This document shows, piece after piece, positions 26,094 to 37,700 of a DNA stretch of 64,000 nucleotides. The DNA is from Aphelocoma coerulescens (taxonomy: Eukaryota; Chordata; Aves; Passeriformes; Corvidae): NCBI RefSeq assembly GCF_041296385.1, contig NC_091013.1, forward strand, positions 33,241,001 through 33,305,000, written 5' to 3'. Within the stretch, counting starts at the first letter, position 1. Every line of letters starts with the position of its first letter. The notes below the pieces were generated by a model, which worked only from the letters and a program-made list of their open reading frames with translations, was not told the origin of the DNA and did no database searches. The position numbers and the translations under genes are program-made.

Positions 26094-26345
26094 ATCCTCC
26101 ATTTTGATGTTTTTTGCTTTTATCTATTTACTACATTAGCAAACCCAAAACCTCTAAATTTTTCACCTGTGACAATCTTACATAGTAGTCCATCACCTAA
26201 TTTACACTAGTGTAGTTTCTAGTTCTTTTCTAATAGTAGGCAGTTTTTTCCACAGACAGAGGTCAAAAGCTGTGCTGTTCAGGGGGGTGAAACCCCTCAA
26301 AACAGGTGGAGAAATATTCTCAGCACTCTGGGTTCCTACATTCCT
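26094..26345 (-). mobile_element. Possible 3' internal remnant of an endogenous retrovirus
   Basis: The sequence next to the probable 3' LTR begins with a polypurine-tract-like AAAATGGAGGA (minus strand). It continues for roughly 250 bp of AT-rich sequence, ending near a CAGGGGGGTGAAACCCCTCA block. I see no intact retroviral reading frame. It is called only from its position beside the LTR, and the right boundary is a guess. Confidence 0.3.
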
Positions 26346-26442
26346 CAGATCCTTTTAGCCTGAGAGATTTTTGCAGTTCAAAGGGCCTTTGCATAAATAA
26401 GTTCCACGTAATTCATCAGAAACAGAAAATACCAATAAAAGC

Positions 26443-26562
26443 ACCCTATTTTAAAAAAATAATAGCTGATTATTATATAATAACATATATAATTTCTAAT
26501 TCTATTATTATAAAAATATAATGATAAAATAATTATATATAGTGCAAGTTATATATATAGAA
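26443..26562. repeat. AT-rich low-complexity stretch
   Basis: About 120 bp are almost purely A and T, with TATATAATAACATATATAAT-like segments and a TTATATATATAG end. No coding or RNA feature is apparent. Confidence 0.7.
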
Positions 26563-27062
26563 CCAGACAGAAAGCACCATTTCATACATTCAGAATTATT
26601 CCAAGCATCAATACTCAAACCCAATAAATAGCCATAACAACTGCCATAAGAAGGTACAACTTTGTTCACATACCATGGATCGGTGATGATTAGTGGAGTC
26701 TGCCTATCATAAAACTTCTAAATCATGCTTTATGTTTTGAAATTGCTGTTTCATAAAGTACTTCAGCTTAAAAGATGCTCTCAGCTGCATCACAGTGCTG
26801 CAAATCAAGGTTGATCTCTGTCACAGATAAAGCTCTTTTGGGCCATGCCAATAACAACACCAGTTAAAGCACATATTCTTTTGCAGCATACTCAGTAAAT
26901 GATAAGTACAAAACTACTACAGAACAAAACAAAGCAAACTTGTCTTTCAAGAAAATGCAAGGATCTATATACAAATATAGCTACTGGCAGAGGAAGGAAG
27001 GAACAGACATATTTTTACAGGGATGCCAAATTTCAGTAGGAGAGCCCCCATCAAGTCAGATG

Positions 27063-27687
27063 TGTTCTTGCAGCACAGAACACCAGCCGTATCCTGGGCT
27101 CCATCAAAAGCAGCATGACCAGCATGTTGAGTGCGGTGGTTCTGCCCCTCTACTCCACTCTAGTGAGAAGCCTATACACGGAATATTGGGCCCTGCACTG
27201 GGGCCCTCAGCATAATAAGGACATGGACCTGTTGGAATGAGTCCAGAGGAGGGTCATGAAGATGATCAGAGGGATGGAGCTTCTCTCATGTGAAGACAAG
27301 CTGAGAGGGTTCAGCCTGGAGAAGAGAAGGCTCCAGGGAGACCTTCTAGCAGCCATGCAGTGCTGAAACAGAGATGATAAGAGAGTTGAAGAGGGACTTT
27401 TCACAAAGGCCTGTAGTGACAGAACAAGGGGAGATGGCTTCAAACTGAAAGAGAGTAGGTTTAGACTAGATATTAGGAAGAAATTCTTTACTGGACAGGC
27501 ACTGGAACAGGTTTCCCAGAGAAGCTGTGGATGTCCCATCCCTGGAAGTGGTCAAGGTCAGACTGAATGGGGCTTTGAGCAGTCTGGTCTAGTGGAAGGT
27601 GTCCATACCCATGGTACAAGGCATGATACTAGATGATCTTTAAGGTCCCTTCTAACCCAAACTGTTCTGTGACTGATTCTGTGGGTG
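27063..27687 (+). mobile_element. CR1 LINE 3' end with decayed ORF2 C-terminus
   Basis: This is a 5'-truncated CR1 copy in the same orientation as the host gene. Recognisable blocks include CGTATCCTGGGCTCCATCAA, GACCTGTTGGAATGAGTCCA, GAGGAGGGTCATGAAGATGA, and the 3' UTR run GCTGTGGATGTCCCATCCCT to ACTAGATGATCTTTAAGGTC. It ends in CTGTTCTGTGACTGATTCTG, a degenerate CR1 terminal repeat. It covers the end of the reverse-transcriptase ORF and the 3' UTR. The ORF is broken by in-frame stops (for example TGA after TTGGAA near 27237), so it is inactive. Confidence 0.95.
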
Positions 27688-28624
27688 AATCTGAGACTGA
27701 CATTAGCTGATGCTCTTTGTCTGAAGTGAACACACTCCCAGAGATTTATCCAGAGGAAATGGTGCTCATGACTAGCTCTTCTACTAGGTGAGCAAAGAAC
27801 AGCTGACTTGAGAAAGCATTTAAAAATGGTCACCTTTGCTTACTGTTTACTGTCAAATGCTCCCAGATCACTCAGCTGTAGGCACAGAGAGCCCACAAAA
27901 ATTACCCACACAAGGTAAGCCAGGTTGACCAGTGCCAGTCCAGGCCTAGGCAGCCATCCAGTTGTCACCCCATAGGTCCACACTGATAGGGCAGGACCAC
28001 CACCCATCCCAACCATCAGACTGGCAAGGAAAGGCCAGGGTCAGCAGCAGGCAGCTGAACCCCTCAGCTGGAGGAAGAGGTCGCAAGAGGGGTGGCAAAG
28101 AAGGATGGTCAGAGGCTTATCAAAGCAACTGGAGCCTGTTGGTGCACTTATGGTCTTGACAATGAGTGGAAAAAAATGCACAAGATGCCATGGTGACTGA
28201 ATGTGATTGCGCCCATGCATACTTATTTTTAATGATCTGATTCAGTCACAACCTCATGTGCCAGCTAACTCATCTGAAGATATTTATTTAATGAATATCT
28301 ATAAAACTTATGGGTTTTAAAGTCATTGACATTTTTAATGTCCCACTGAGTCCTGATGATACATCAGAGAGCTCTGTCATCTCTGCTCTTCCCAGGACAA
28401 ATGTGAATTTGAGGATTTTTTTTCCTCAAACACTAAATTCATTGGGAACAAGAAGACACTACTTTAGCTGACTGTGCTGCACAGACTGTCTTTAACCAGA
28501 TGGCATCCTGAAGCAGACAGGTGGAGACTCAGAAAAATACAATGCACCGTTTTAAAATAGAGTCTATTTTCACTTACGTGGCATTGCCTCTCATTGGAGC
28601 TTTGCCTCTTTCCCAATGTCACAT

Positions 28625-28745
28625 TGTCCTGGTTCCAGCCAGGACAGGGTTAATTTTTTGCAGTGGCCAGGAGGGATATGGCCAGGATATGGGTGTTGTT
28701 CTATACTGCCTTCATTGGGAGTGGAGGGAAAGGGATTCCAATAAG
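28625..28745 (+). mobile_element. Retroviral LTR 5' end, truncated
   Basis: The stretch opens TGTCCTGGTTCCAGCCAGGA followed by CAGGGTTAATTTTTTGCAGTG. It closely matches the reverse complement of the end of the LTR at 42682-43177 (TGTCCTGGTTTTGACCAGGA, CAGAGTTAATTTTTGCA). Only about 120 bp resemble an LTR before the sequence becomes unrecognisable, so this is a truncated + strand copy. The right boundary is approximate. Confidence 0.65.
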
Positions 28746-28799
28746 ATCCAGAATGTTTATACAGTTTAGGATTACTTTGCGTGTGGCACCAAATATACA

Positions 28800-31700
28800 C
28801 CTGGATTTGAGATGACTCTCATTCTTTGGCTGCTTTCAGAGGAACAGAATAGTACTGTCTTATGCCTCGGCAGTCATCTCTGGAATGAGGGAATATCATA
28901 GGACTTACTTTCTGACAGTAAACATAAAATTATCTGAAAACAGAAAATTAGCCTGGTTATAAGAAGATTTAGCAATAATCTTTTTGTGACAGTTTTTATC
29001 TCTGATATGGTATTTGGAATAAACCAAATCCCTTTTTAGCAGAGAAATCAACAGTATTGACTTTTAAAAGATATTCATTTACATGTCAAATAGCAATCGA
29101 TCTGAGTGAATATTTTGAAGATTTTGAATTTTTTCTAAGAGAAACTTCAATTTTTATTTTTAACAGTAATTCATGTAATAGTCTGATAACTTTGTCATTA
29201 GCTACTCAGATTAGAAATGTAATAAATAAATAAAAATATCATTACTAATAATACTTCTAGTCTATTAAAGTGCTTTCCTATGTTGCTTGCAAGTTTGACT
29301 GACATTTATGGGAATCAAAACTTTTATATTGCCCTGAAAATCCAGTACTTGCCCATCTTGTTACAAAATTGTCTCATAAAACTCATAGTAAGACATCTTC
29401 TGAAGAGAGTGATTTATAACTGCATCAATAGCCTACTGAAGTTAATGGAACTTTTCCCTGGTGCTGGCCTGGGATCAGATCCTGAAATGTAGAAGCCTGA
29501 AACTGTATATTTAATGTGAGTAATTCTTCAGTCACTAGAAACTAGAGAAAGCTCAGCTAATAAGGGTAAGTATAACATGCTCTAAAAACACCTTCCATCT
29601 TCTGTTCACAAATAGTACACCAGATAAGTAGAATAAGAGGAGTAGAGAGAATATTACTCCTCTCCATACTTTTTAAATTCAGCAGAACTGCATATATAAC
29701 TGGCTTCATTCTTATGCTTTGCTTTGCAGAGACAAATGCTTAGTGTCCTTTGTATAGGTTCTACCATGGTAAATGGTGAAGGATAAGTAATAGGAAGTAA
29801 TTTTACTTAGTAGTAAAGGCAAAAGTAGAACAAAAAATAGGCAGTGGGACATTTGGAGGCAAGTCTTCACCTGCATTTTTTCTGAAGGGAAAATTTTGGT
29901 AGGAAGTGATTTTTCCTAAAAAAAAATCCAGTTGTCCTCATTAAAGGACCTCAAGCTGTCATTTTTAAAGACTTCCATACTGTATGGAAAAAACCACACA
30001 GTCTTTTTTCCATTATGTTTTTCTTCAGCTGATGTTTTTATCTGATCATCCATATTTCGGAATATTTTGTATGTGTCTGACTTTAAGCGTTAAGGTTCCT
30101 TAATTAGTGTCCTCATTCACGCATCAAGTGACAATGCTGTATTTGTTGCTCCTTTGTGTGCATGGAGTCCTAATCTCCTGCTCCCTTCTGCTGGAGCTAC
30201 ATAATTTTCTATTCTGGGATGGTTCACCAGGACAGGTAGAAAACAAGGTTGACTCTGTTCTCCAGTAACTATAACCCAGACCTTGGGGTTTTTACCTGCA
30301 CTGTCCTCTGAGCTTGAAAGAGTGATTGAATATTTAATAGCAGTGTGGAACTAAGTAAACCCCTTACAGAATTTTGCACAAAGGCTAGCCAAGTCACTCG
30401 AGACAGAGGGACTTTGGTCTCACATATCCTTGTGCTTTTACCAGCAGATCACAAAGTAAAAAACAAAAGACTGGAATTGCTTCCATGTTTTGCTAGGAAA
30501 AAAATTTGGTTCCTTACTTCTAAAGAACAGAGTTGTGAATTCTATATAGCAACAGAGGACTTCCTAATAGCAGTCACTTCTCATCTGCATTTTTCCTACC
30601 CATGATGACACCATGGTAAGCTGATAGCTTTTAGGGATTTATTCTGTGATTTCCAGCTCCCTCACTTGCTGCTCTCTGCAGTCATGGCAAAATTTGGTCT
30701 GGGAGAAAAATTGTGTGGCCAGACATTGCCACATAAGAAGCCACACTGCCATTTGTATGATACCTTTAGAAGTGAAACCTTTGACCTGCTGGACTATGTT
30801 TATACAGGCAGTAACAGGCTGTCATGGTGGCTAAAGCAGTAGGGAGAGAGGGAAGTATTTCTATGGAAAAGACACCATTACTGCAGTCAGAAGGGCTTTA
30901 CAAGTGTCTTTAATACACAAAATACAAAACAGAATTGGATCAGTAAGTTGACTTCTAATTAGGTGCACAATGTAGACAGAATATTTTGACTCAAATTGTG
31001 AAACATCTCTTGACCTGCAATGCAGATTGATGATACAGTTTCTGTTAATATCACTTTGATGGGGGTGGAAATATTATATAAGAACTGAATTTATTCAGCT
31101 GAGAACAACCTTCTAGACTTGCTGTTCCAGCACCTCTGGCTTTTATTCCTACTTCTCTGTCATCACACTGCTGTATTGGTGATTTATTGTTGGCTAAATC
31201 AAAAGCTTTATACTAATGCAAACTGTGAAGGTTTGGCCTTTGGCCAGGGTCACACAGTAGCTACAATGTTATCGAAAAATCTTTCAGAAGCAGAAATTGT
31301 ACTTAATTTAAAACTCACAGTATTGCACAGGATATTTTATATTTTATTAACTTCTGAATCTATAAACTTAATGAAAATTTTAAGATACAGAGAGTATGGA
31401 AGAGCTATTTACATGCCGCAGAAAGGTGCTAAGTGTCTTTTTAGATTTTAATTTCCCATAAACTAACAAAAATTGCAACGCAGACTAGTTACTTGCTAGC
31501 AAGATCTCTCTAAATTTAGCCTTTACTCCTTCACATCAGGCTCATGTTTCCAGATTTATTTCATGGGGCTATGGAAGCTCTTTCCTCTAGGACCCTTTTC
31601 AGCAGCTAATATTCACAACATTCAGGTCTTGTTCATAACAGCTCCATTTCAGTCAACACCTTCTGCTTCATAGTTACACTGGCAAGAGCCAAAATCTCTT

Positions 31701-34700
31701 CTATAATTAGTTGCCTGATGCTGGATTTACCCACTGTCTACTGAAGCCAACATTCATCTTACCTTTATCTGCCAGAAAGTCTGGCACATATGAGCTGTGC
31801 TGTCAGATAGCTAAGGAAATGACACAGAACAAGAATAAGGCTTCAGAAAGTTTCCAAGCCTTCCAGCAAATACAGCTAAAATGGTGATATGAGGCAACCT
31901 GAGATCATCCCAGGTATGTAAGTAAGCCTGCCATGACAAGGACTGCCACAGCATCCCATAGAATACCAGGGGTGAATCCTTGGCACCTGTGTGTGGCCAT
32001 TTGGCAGTGACAAAACCCTCACCGGCACCAGTCATGATGCATTACAGTGTTTACAAGATACTTTTGACAGAAGACTTTTGCTCATTACATCAGAAAAAGT
32101 TAATCAACAGTCAGCTTGGGACAAACTGAAGGTGTGGACCAGAGTTCCACTGCAGTGAAGTATATAATCCCAAGAGTACAGGAAAGTGGCATTAGGACAA
32201 GGATCTCAAAATACTCAAGTGATTTGTCCTAAGATCTGTCAATGTCCTTGTGCTTCTGAAAAGATAAATGCTCTTGAATACACTGCCTTCTCAAAGGAGC
32301 CTTGTAAATGAATCTGTTTAGTGTTTTAGACCTTGTTCTATAAAACAGTGATGAACTATAATAGTAGACAATATCCTTATATAGGATAATTCTGCATGAT
32401 AATGGGGTATTTCCTTGTCAAGCTTTCTTTCAAAACCTTTTGGTCTTTCTCAGAAATTACAATCTTGTATTTATCCTCAGTGGAGAGGAAAACTAAAATT
32501 TTTGTTCTGACATGACCCCTAAAGACTGGTGTTTGAAAGACTACATTTAGCTATTCTGAAGATCTGTACGTTGCTCCCCGATGCAAGACAGGTAGAACAC
32601 ATGATTTTTCTTTACCAGAAACAATCCACAGCTACTTCTCTTCTAATTGTTTTAAGTGTCTGATACTGCAGTAGGTTCCCTTTTAGGCTGTACAAATCTT
32701 TCAAGTCTGTGTTGGACCTGGGGACACGCTGCTCCAGCTTCCTCTCCCCATGCCCAAACAAAACAGGGCATGGCGTTATACCAACAGAGAACAGTTTATT
32801 TTTAGATAATATACAGATTTTCATCTGAGAAGTACAGAACCTCCACCCACATTCTAATTCAAGTCAGTATCACACTTAATTGCAAACCTCTTATAGGTAG
32901 GAGCAGTTAGAGTGAAAAAAAAATTTTAAGCTCTTTCTGCTCTTCATATCCATAGCTTCAGGCATGTCCTTTGCATGCTATAAACAGAGTGCCAAATTGT
33001 TCTTTCAGTAATATTGATTCAAAATAGAAATTGTCTTAGAGTAATGAAGTACAAGTATCATAGAATTGCAAAGCAGTCTGAAGAGAAGAAAGAATATGCA
33101 TCTAGTTTATTGTTCACTGGATGCAGGTTGCTATGAAACACATAAAGATCTTAAAGGTTAAAGGAATTGAAATTCTCATGCATCTTCCTACTGTAGTCGG
33201 ACACTTGACAAAATAACACAAATCTTTAAGCAAAAATGAAGCAAAACATGCAGATCATAGTTTTAGCACACTTGGTCTATTTTGGTTAGAAGTTTTCTCT
33301 GTCTAGTTAATTTTTTAAATAAGGATACATTCCAGAAAAAAAACCCCAAGCAGTTAAATATGTCTATTAATATAAAACATAGATTTAAATGCTTGTTTTA
33401 GTAATACCAATTTACACACTCCCATTCCGAACTCTCTATTTCATCCTTATTCTTCTGTTCCTCCCCGAGAGAGAATATGTCTGTTTGCTTTTCTAAATGC
33501 TTCATTCAAAAGGAAGAAAACGTGGTAAATATTGTCTATGTTAACACAGTAGATAAAGAGAGAACCACATTGAAATGTAAAAAAATCTTGTTCCAGCTTG
33601 CTCTTATTTAAATGAATAGAGTTCTTTCTAAGGACACATGCTGAGCATCATGTCTGAAGAAGAACTAGTCCTTGAAGAGGTTTCACGGTACCTGTAAGGA
33701 TCCTCTCAGCAAACTCTGAACTTCCGGTCACCTCTAGCTAACACTCATAGAATTAACTGATGTTTTTTATAACTCAAGCTGTCTCCAGAATGTGTCTGCT
33801 CATGGGACAGGAACCATTAAAAACTTCTATGGAACAAATTTGGACTATCTTTACTGCTTGAAGTCACCAGACACACTGAAGCAGGGAGACTGTATTGTGT
33901 GGTGAGATCATTCCCTTTGCAATGAAATGAATCCTTGAAGAGTACTGTCAATACTGGGCTGATGAAAGCTCCCTCCATCACCCTCAGGCAGCACTGGTGC
34001 AAAGGGTGCAAAGCTGACCTTTAGCATCCTCTAACAGCACATAAAGCAGCTGGAAAGTGTTCTGGTCTTGACATTCTACACTGTCACAGGTGTAGAAATT
34101 TTGGGTTTAGCCATATCTTCTGAGATAACAAAAGCTGTTTTAACTCAGCTGTAGCCTCAGAATTCATTTCAGGCCAAAGTACATTGCAAATGGTGTTTAA
34201 TCACATTCTCTAATATCATGTGTTTAAAAATCAGATCCATGGTGATATGTAAAGAGAACAGTATTGCAGGATGCTAATAAATACTCTATCATCTAGGAAG
34301 GGATTATTCCTTAAAACACAATACAAAGTTTTCCTATTGTCACAATCTTAAAATAAAACTGCACTTTAATTGGATTTTTTTTTTTTTTTTTTTTCAAAAT
34401 CTGACATTTTTATGGCAAATAAATCTTCTTAGGACAGGGGAAGTCCATAGAAGTCCAAGAATCATAGCAAACAATACATTTATTATTGCTTCTGGTTTTG
34501 GTAATTTCCAACTGCCTCTGATATTGAACTACCAATATGCCCTTCTTTTACACTATACTCAAAATCATTTATAAAATATGAGCACTGCTGACATCTAATC
34601 TCAGTTGTTTGAAGGAAAAAATTTACTCTTGTAGTTTTATCTCAGATTGAACCAGTGATAACGTCCTGAAACAGTTTCAGTCCCACTAATACTGCATTAG

Positions 34701-37700
34701 GCATTGCATTATAAGGTAACTTGTGAACTTCTTTTTTGCAGTTCCTAAATTCATGCATAAATGCCCATTTTTCTCCACTTCTTCCCAAAGTTTTTAACAA
34801 ATTGACAAGAAAAAAATCTGATTTCAAGTGTTGCAAATTGTGGAAGTAATAGTTTCTTGAAGAATGTGAACATAACTTCGAACACTTAAGGATGAATTGC
34901 TGACAAAAAATAGAACTTTGAAGACCACAGCCCCCAATTTTCTTGAGGTAATCTCTCTGGCTTCAAGATTCTTGTACAACCCTATAATTGGTATTAGGAA
35001 GTGTTTTGTTAGTACTCATACTGGCTCAGAAAAAAAATAGACAGAAAATTTATTTATTGTCTGCTTATTGTAAAAGCTTCAAGCTGATCCCATAGAGTAG
35101 ATGTGAGATGCTGTTATTTTCAGCTTTTCTTCAGAAAGGTATTGTGAAAGGCAGTGAAAATGAAGTAACTTTAACATTACGTATTTCAAAAAACACCTTC
35201 ATCTTATGTTATCTTATTTGAATTTCTGCAAGTAAAGAAGGACATAAGTAATTCCAGAGTTGAATTGAGTAAGAAAATGAAAATAATATTGTTGAAGGTT
35301 TTTTTAATTGAATCCATGCTTTTGATTCATGCTTTTGAAGATTTATGAATCATTCAGAACATTAAAAACTGGGCTTATCGTTTTTGTTACTTTGGTTTTG
35401 CTTTGTTCTGAAAGTAAGTTTTTATTCTTCTATTCAGGAAAGCTGACAGCCAGTTAAAGCACAAACAGTGCCATTGTGGTCAATATATCAAAAAAGAATT
35501 ATTTATAATTGTATTGACAAATTATTTATTGAAAGTACTCAACAAATACCAAGTAAATAACAGCAAATCCATTTGGCAATACTCAAAGACATTCTTAGAA
35601 TGTTATATTAATCAAATAGGGGATGAAGTGTTCTTCAGTCCATCACATTTCTTAATTACAATTTAAAACTTTTAATCACGGGATGGGATTGAACAAAAAT
35701 ACTGTTCATGCCTCCTGGTATTGGATCAAACCAGGTAAGACACACTGTGAACAGAGGCAATCACTTATAATCTCACTATGCTGGTTTAGATGTGGTCAAA
35801 AATCTCTGCTTTGACCAGTTTTATGCCAATTTGACTCAAACATGTCAAATTCAGCTTGCCTTTCCACACCTACCTGTCTGGCCTCTTTGCTTGTCTCTAT
35901 TTTTCCTTCCCACTTCTTTGTTCCAAAGACCATTTTCTCTTAGCACTACTGTCCTTCCTTCCATGCCAGTTTGGGGCTTTGCTTTTACTATCCTTTGAAC
36001 ACATGCTTGAATAAGACCACCTCTGACCTTTCGCCACAGCCCTCCTGCCTTGCTCTTGGCTATTGTGCTTTCTTTTCAGCACAGACATTGCCATTCTTTC
36101 CCTGCCCAGAGGCGTGACACCATCACCTAACAAGGGTCATGCTGCACATTCTCCTGCCTCAAATCTCTCCTGCCACCCTTCAAAATGGACCAGAACACAA
36201 GCAGCGGGTTTGACAGAGCTCTAGATTATTCAATCTCCCTCACTGGCAACACATCATTGTGGCTGTATTTCAACTTTTCTACACAGTCGCACATGTAGAT
36301 CCAGGGAGCTAGAGCAATGCAGAACCAGGGCTCTAAGAAAGGTCTCAAATAAAGATCATTAGTAAACTACTATTGAACAATTGCCAACATTAGTGTTTGG
36401 AATGAGGAGTCATATGAGGATGCAAAAGTAGTTCTGCAATGCAACAGAAAATCAATAATGTATCTAAAGTTTCTGTTTACAAAAATCTAATTCTACTACT
36501 CTAAGGAGCAAGACGGAATCACAGATTCTTAGCAGGTGTTTGTGAGAGCAAGGACAATTGGAGAGATTGGGTAAATTCCCAGGAATCAAGTCGCTGTAAA
36601 AGTTAACTTAGTTCAGCATTTCAGACTGCCCTCTCCTTTACGTCCATCCACATGGTAATGCCAACCAAGAGCCTCAGGAATAAGAGATGTCACTTTTTTA
36701 ATCACATAGTTGGCTGTTGTTTCTCTGGACATAGTCTGCTCCCACTCGGCTGACAGCAAAGTGATGGCAGTCCAGCTTCAAACTGAGACACAGCTCTCTT
36801 TCCATACTAGGTAGTATATTTCCCTTGCCTATCTGCTGTAACAAATAAGGGTTAAGATCAGCATGGATCTTCACAAATGTTGCCTTTTCCTGCCTGAATT
36901 TCGTCGTGCTCTGGGTGGTTTTCTTCCCACGTATTGCAGCATGGCATTTCACTTCCTTTATGACTAGACTGACTCCCACCTCCACAGAATTCCCTGCTCT
37001 GCGCAACATCCACGGTGCATTGGACCATCATGCTTTCTTGGGTCACACATGAGCCACAAAGAAACTTAAAACACTTTTATCAACACTTCAACTGCAAGCA
37101 TGAATGATGTTGCTTATGGTTGCGTGACATGTACATGCAGTGCAGGAAATAAAGGATGTCACTCTGGCAGTGGCACTTCACCTGGTAGTGGCTTGGCAGT
37201 CTATTAGACTGTTTCTGTTTTGAAGTCACAGTCTCAAGGCCATCTCTCTTCTGCTTTTCTCCCTCCACCTTGGGTTGATTCTACAGTGCAGAAAGCTGTT
37301 AATGTAATGACTTATCAAACCACAGCACATAGAATGTCTTAGGCCCATTTGAGATTCACAGAGATTTTTTATGTTAAGGAAAACAGTTCAGTGGCTTTTG
37401 CACTAGAGGAAATGCAGAAGTACAGGATTGTACTAACTCTGAAAGGATTTATGGGCATGGACAAAGAAATTCAATAAGCCTGATTCCCTCTACCTTAGAG
37501 AGAGTTTCTGCTGTAAAAGGAAAAGGGACACAAAAGCAGAACAAAGTAAATATAGCACAGGATGATGCAATGTTCAACAAAGTGAGAAGCAAAGGTGAAA
37601 TGACTTGCCCATAAATGCAAGTATTCAACAAAGTTGGAAACTGACTCTAGCTTTAGTGATCCATTTTTTGTACCAGGTTTCTCCTGAAAGCAGTCAGAAG

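Noticed and set aside
27830..28160. GC-richer segment with a 65-codon frame after the CR1 copy
   Set aside because: There is no recognisable domain, repeat or splice signal. The composition alone is not enough to call a gene.
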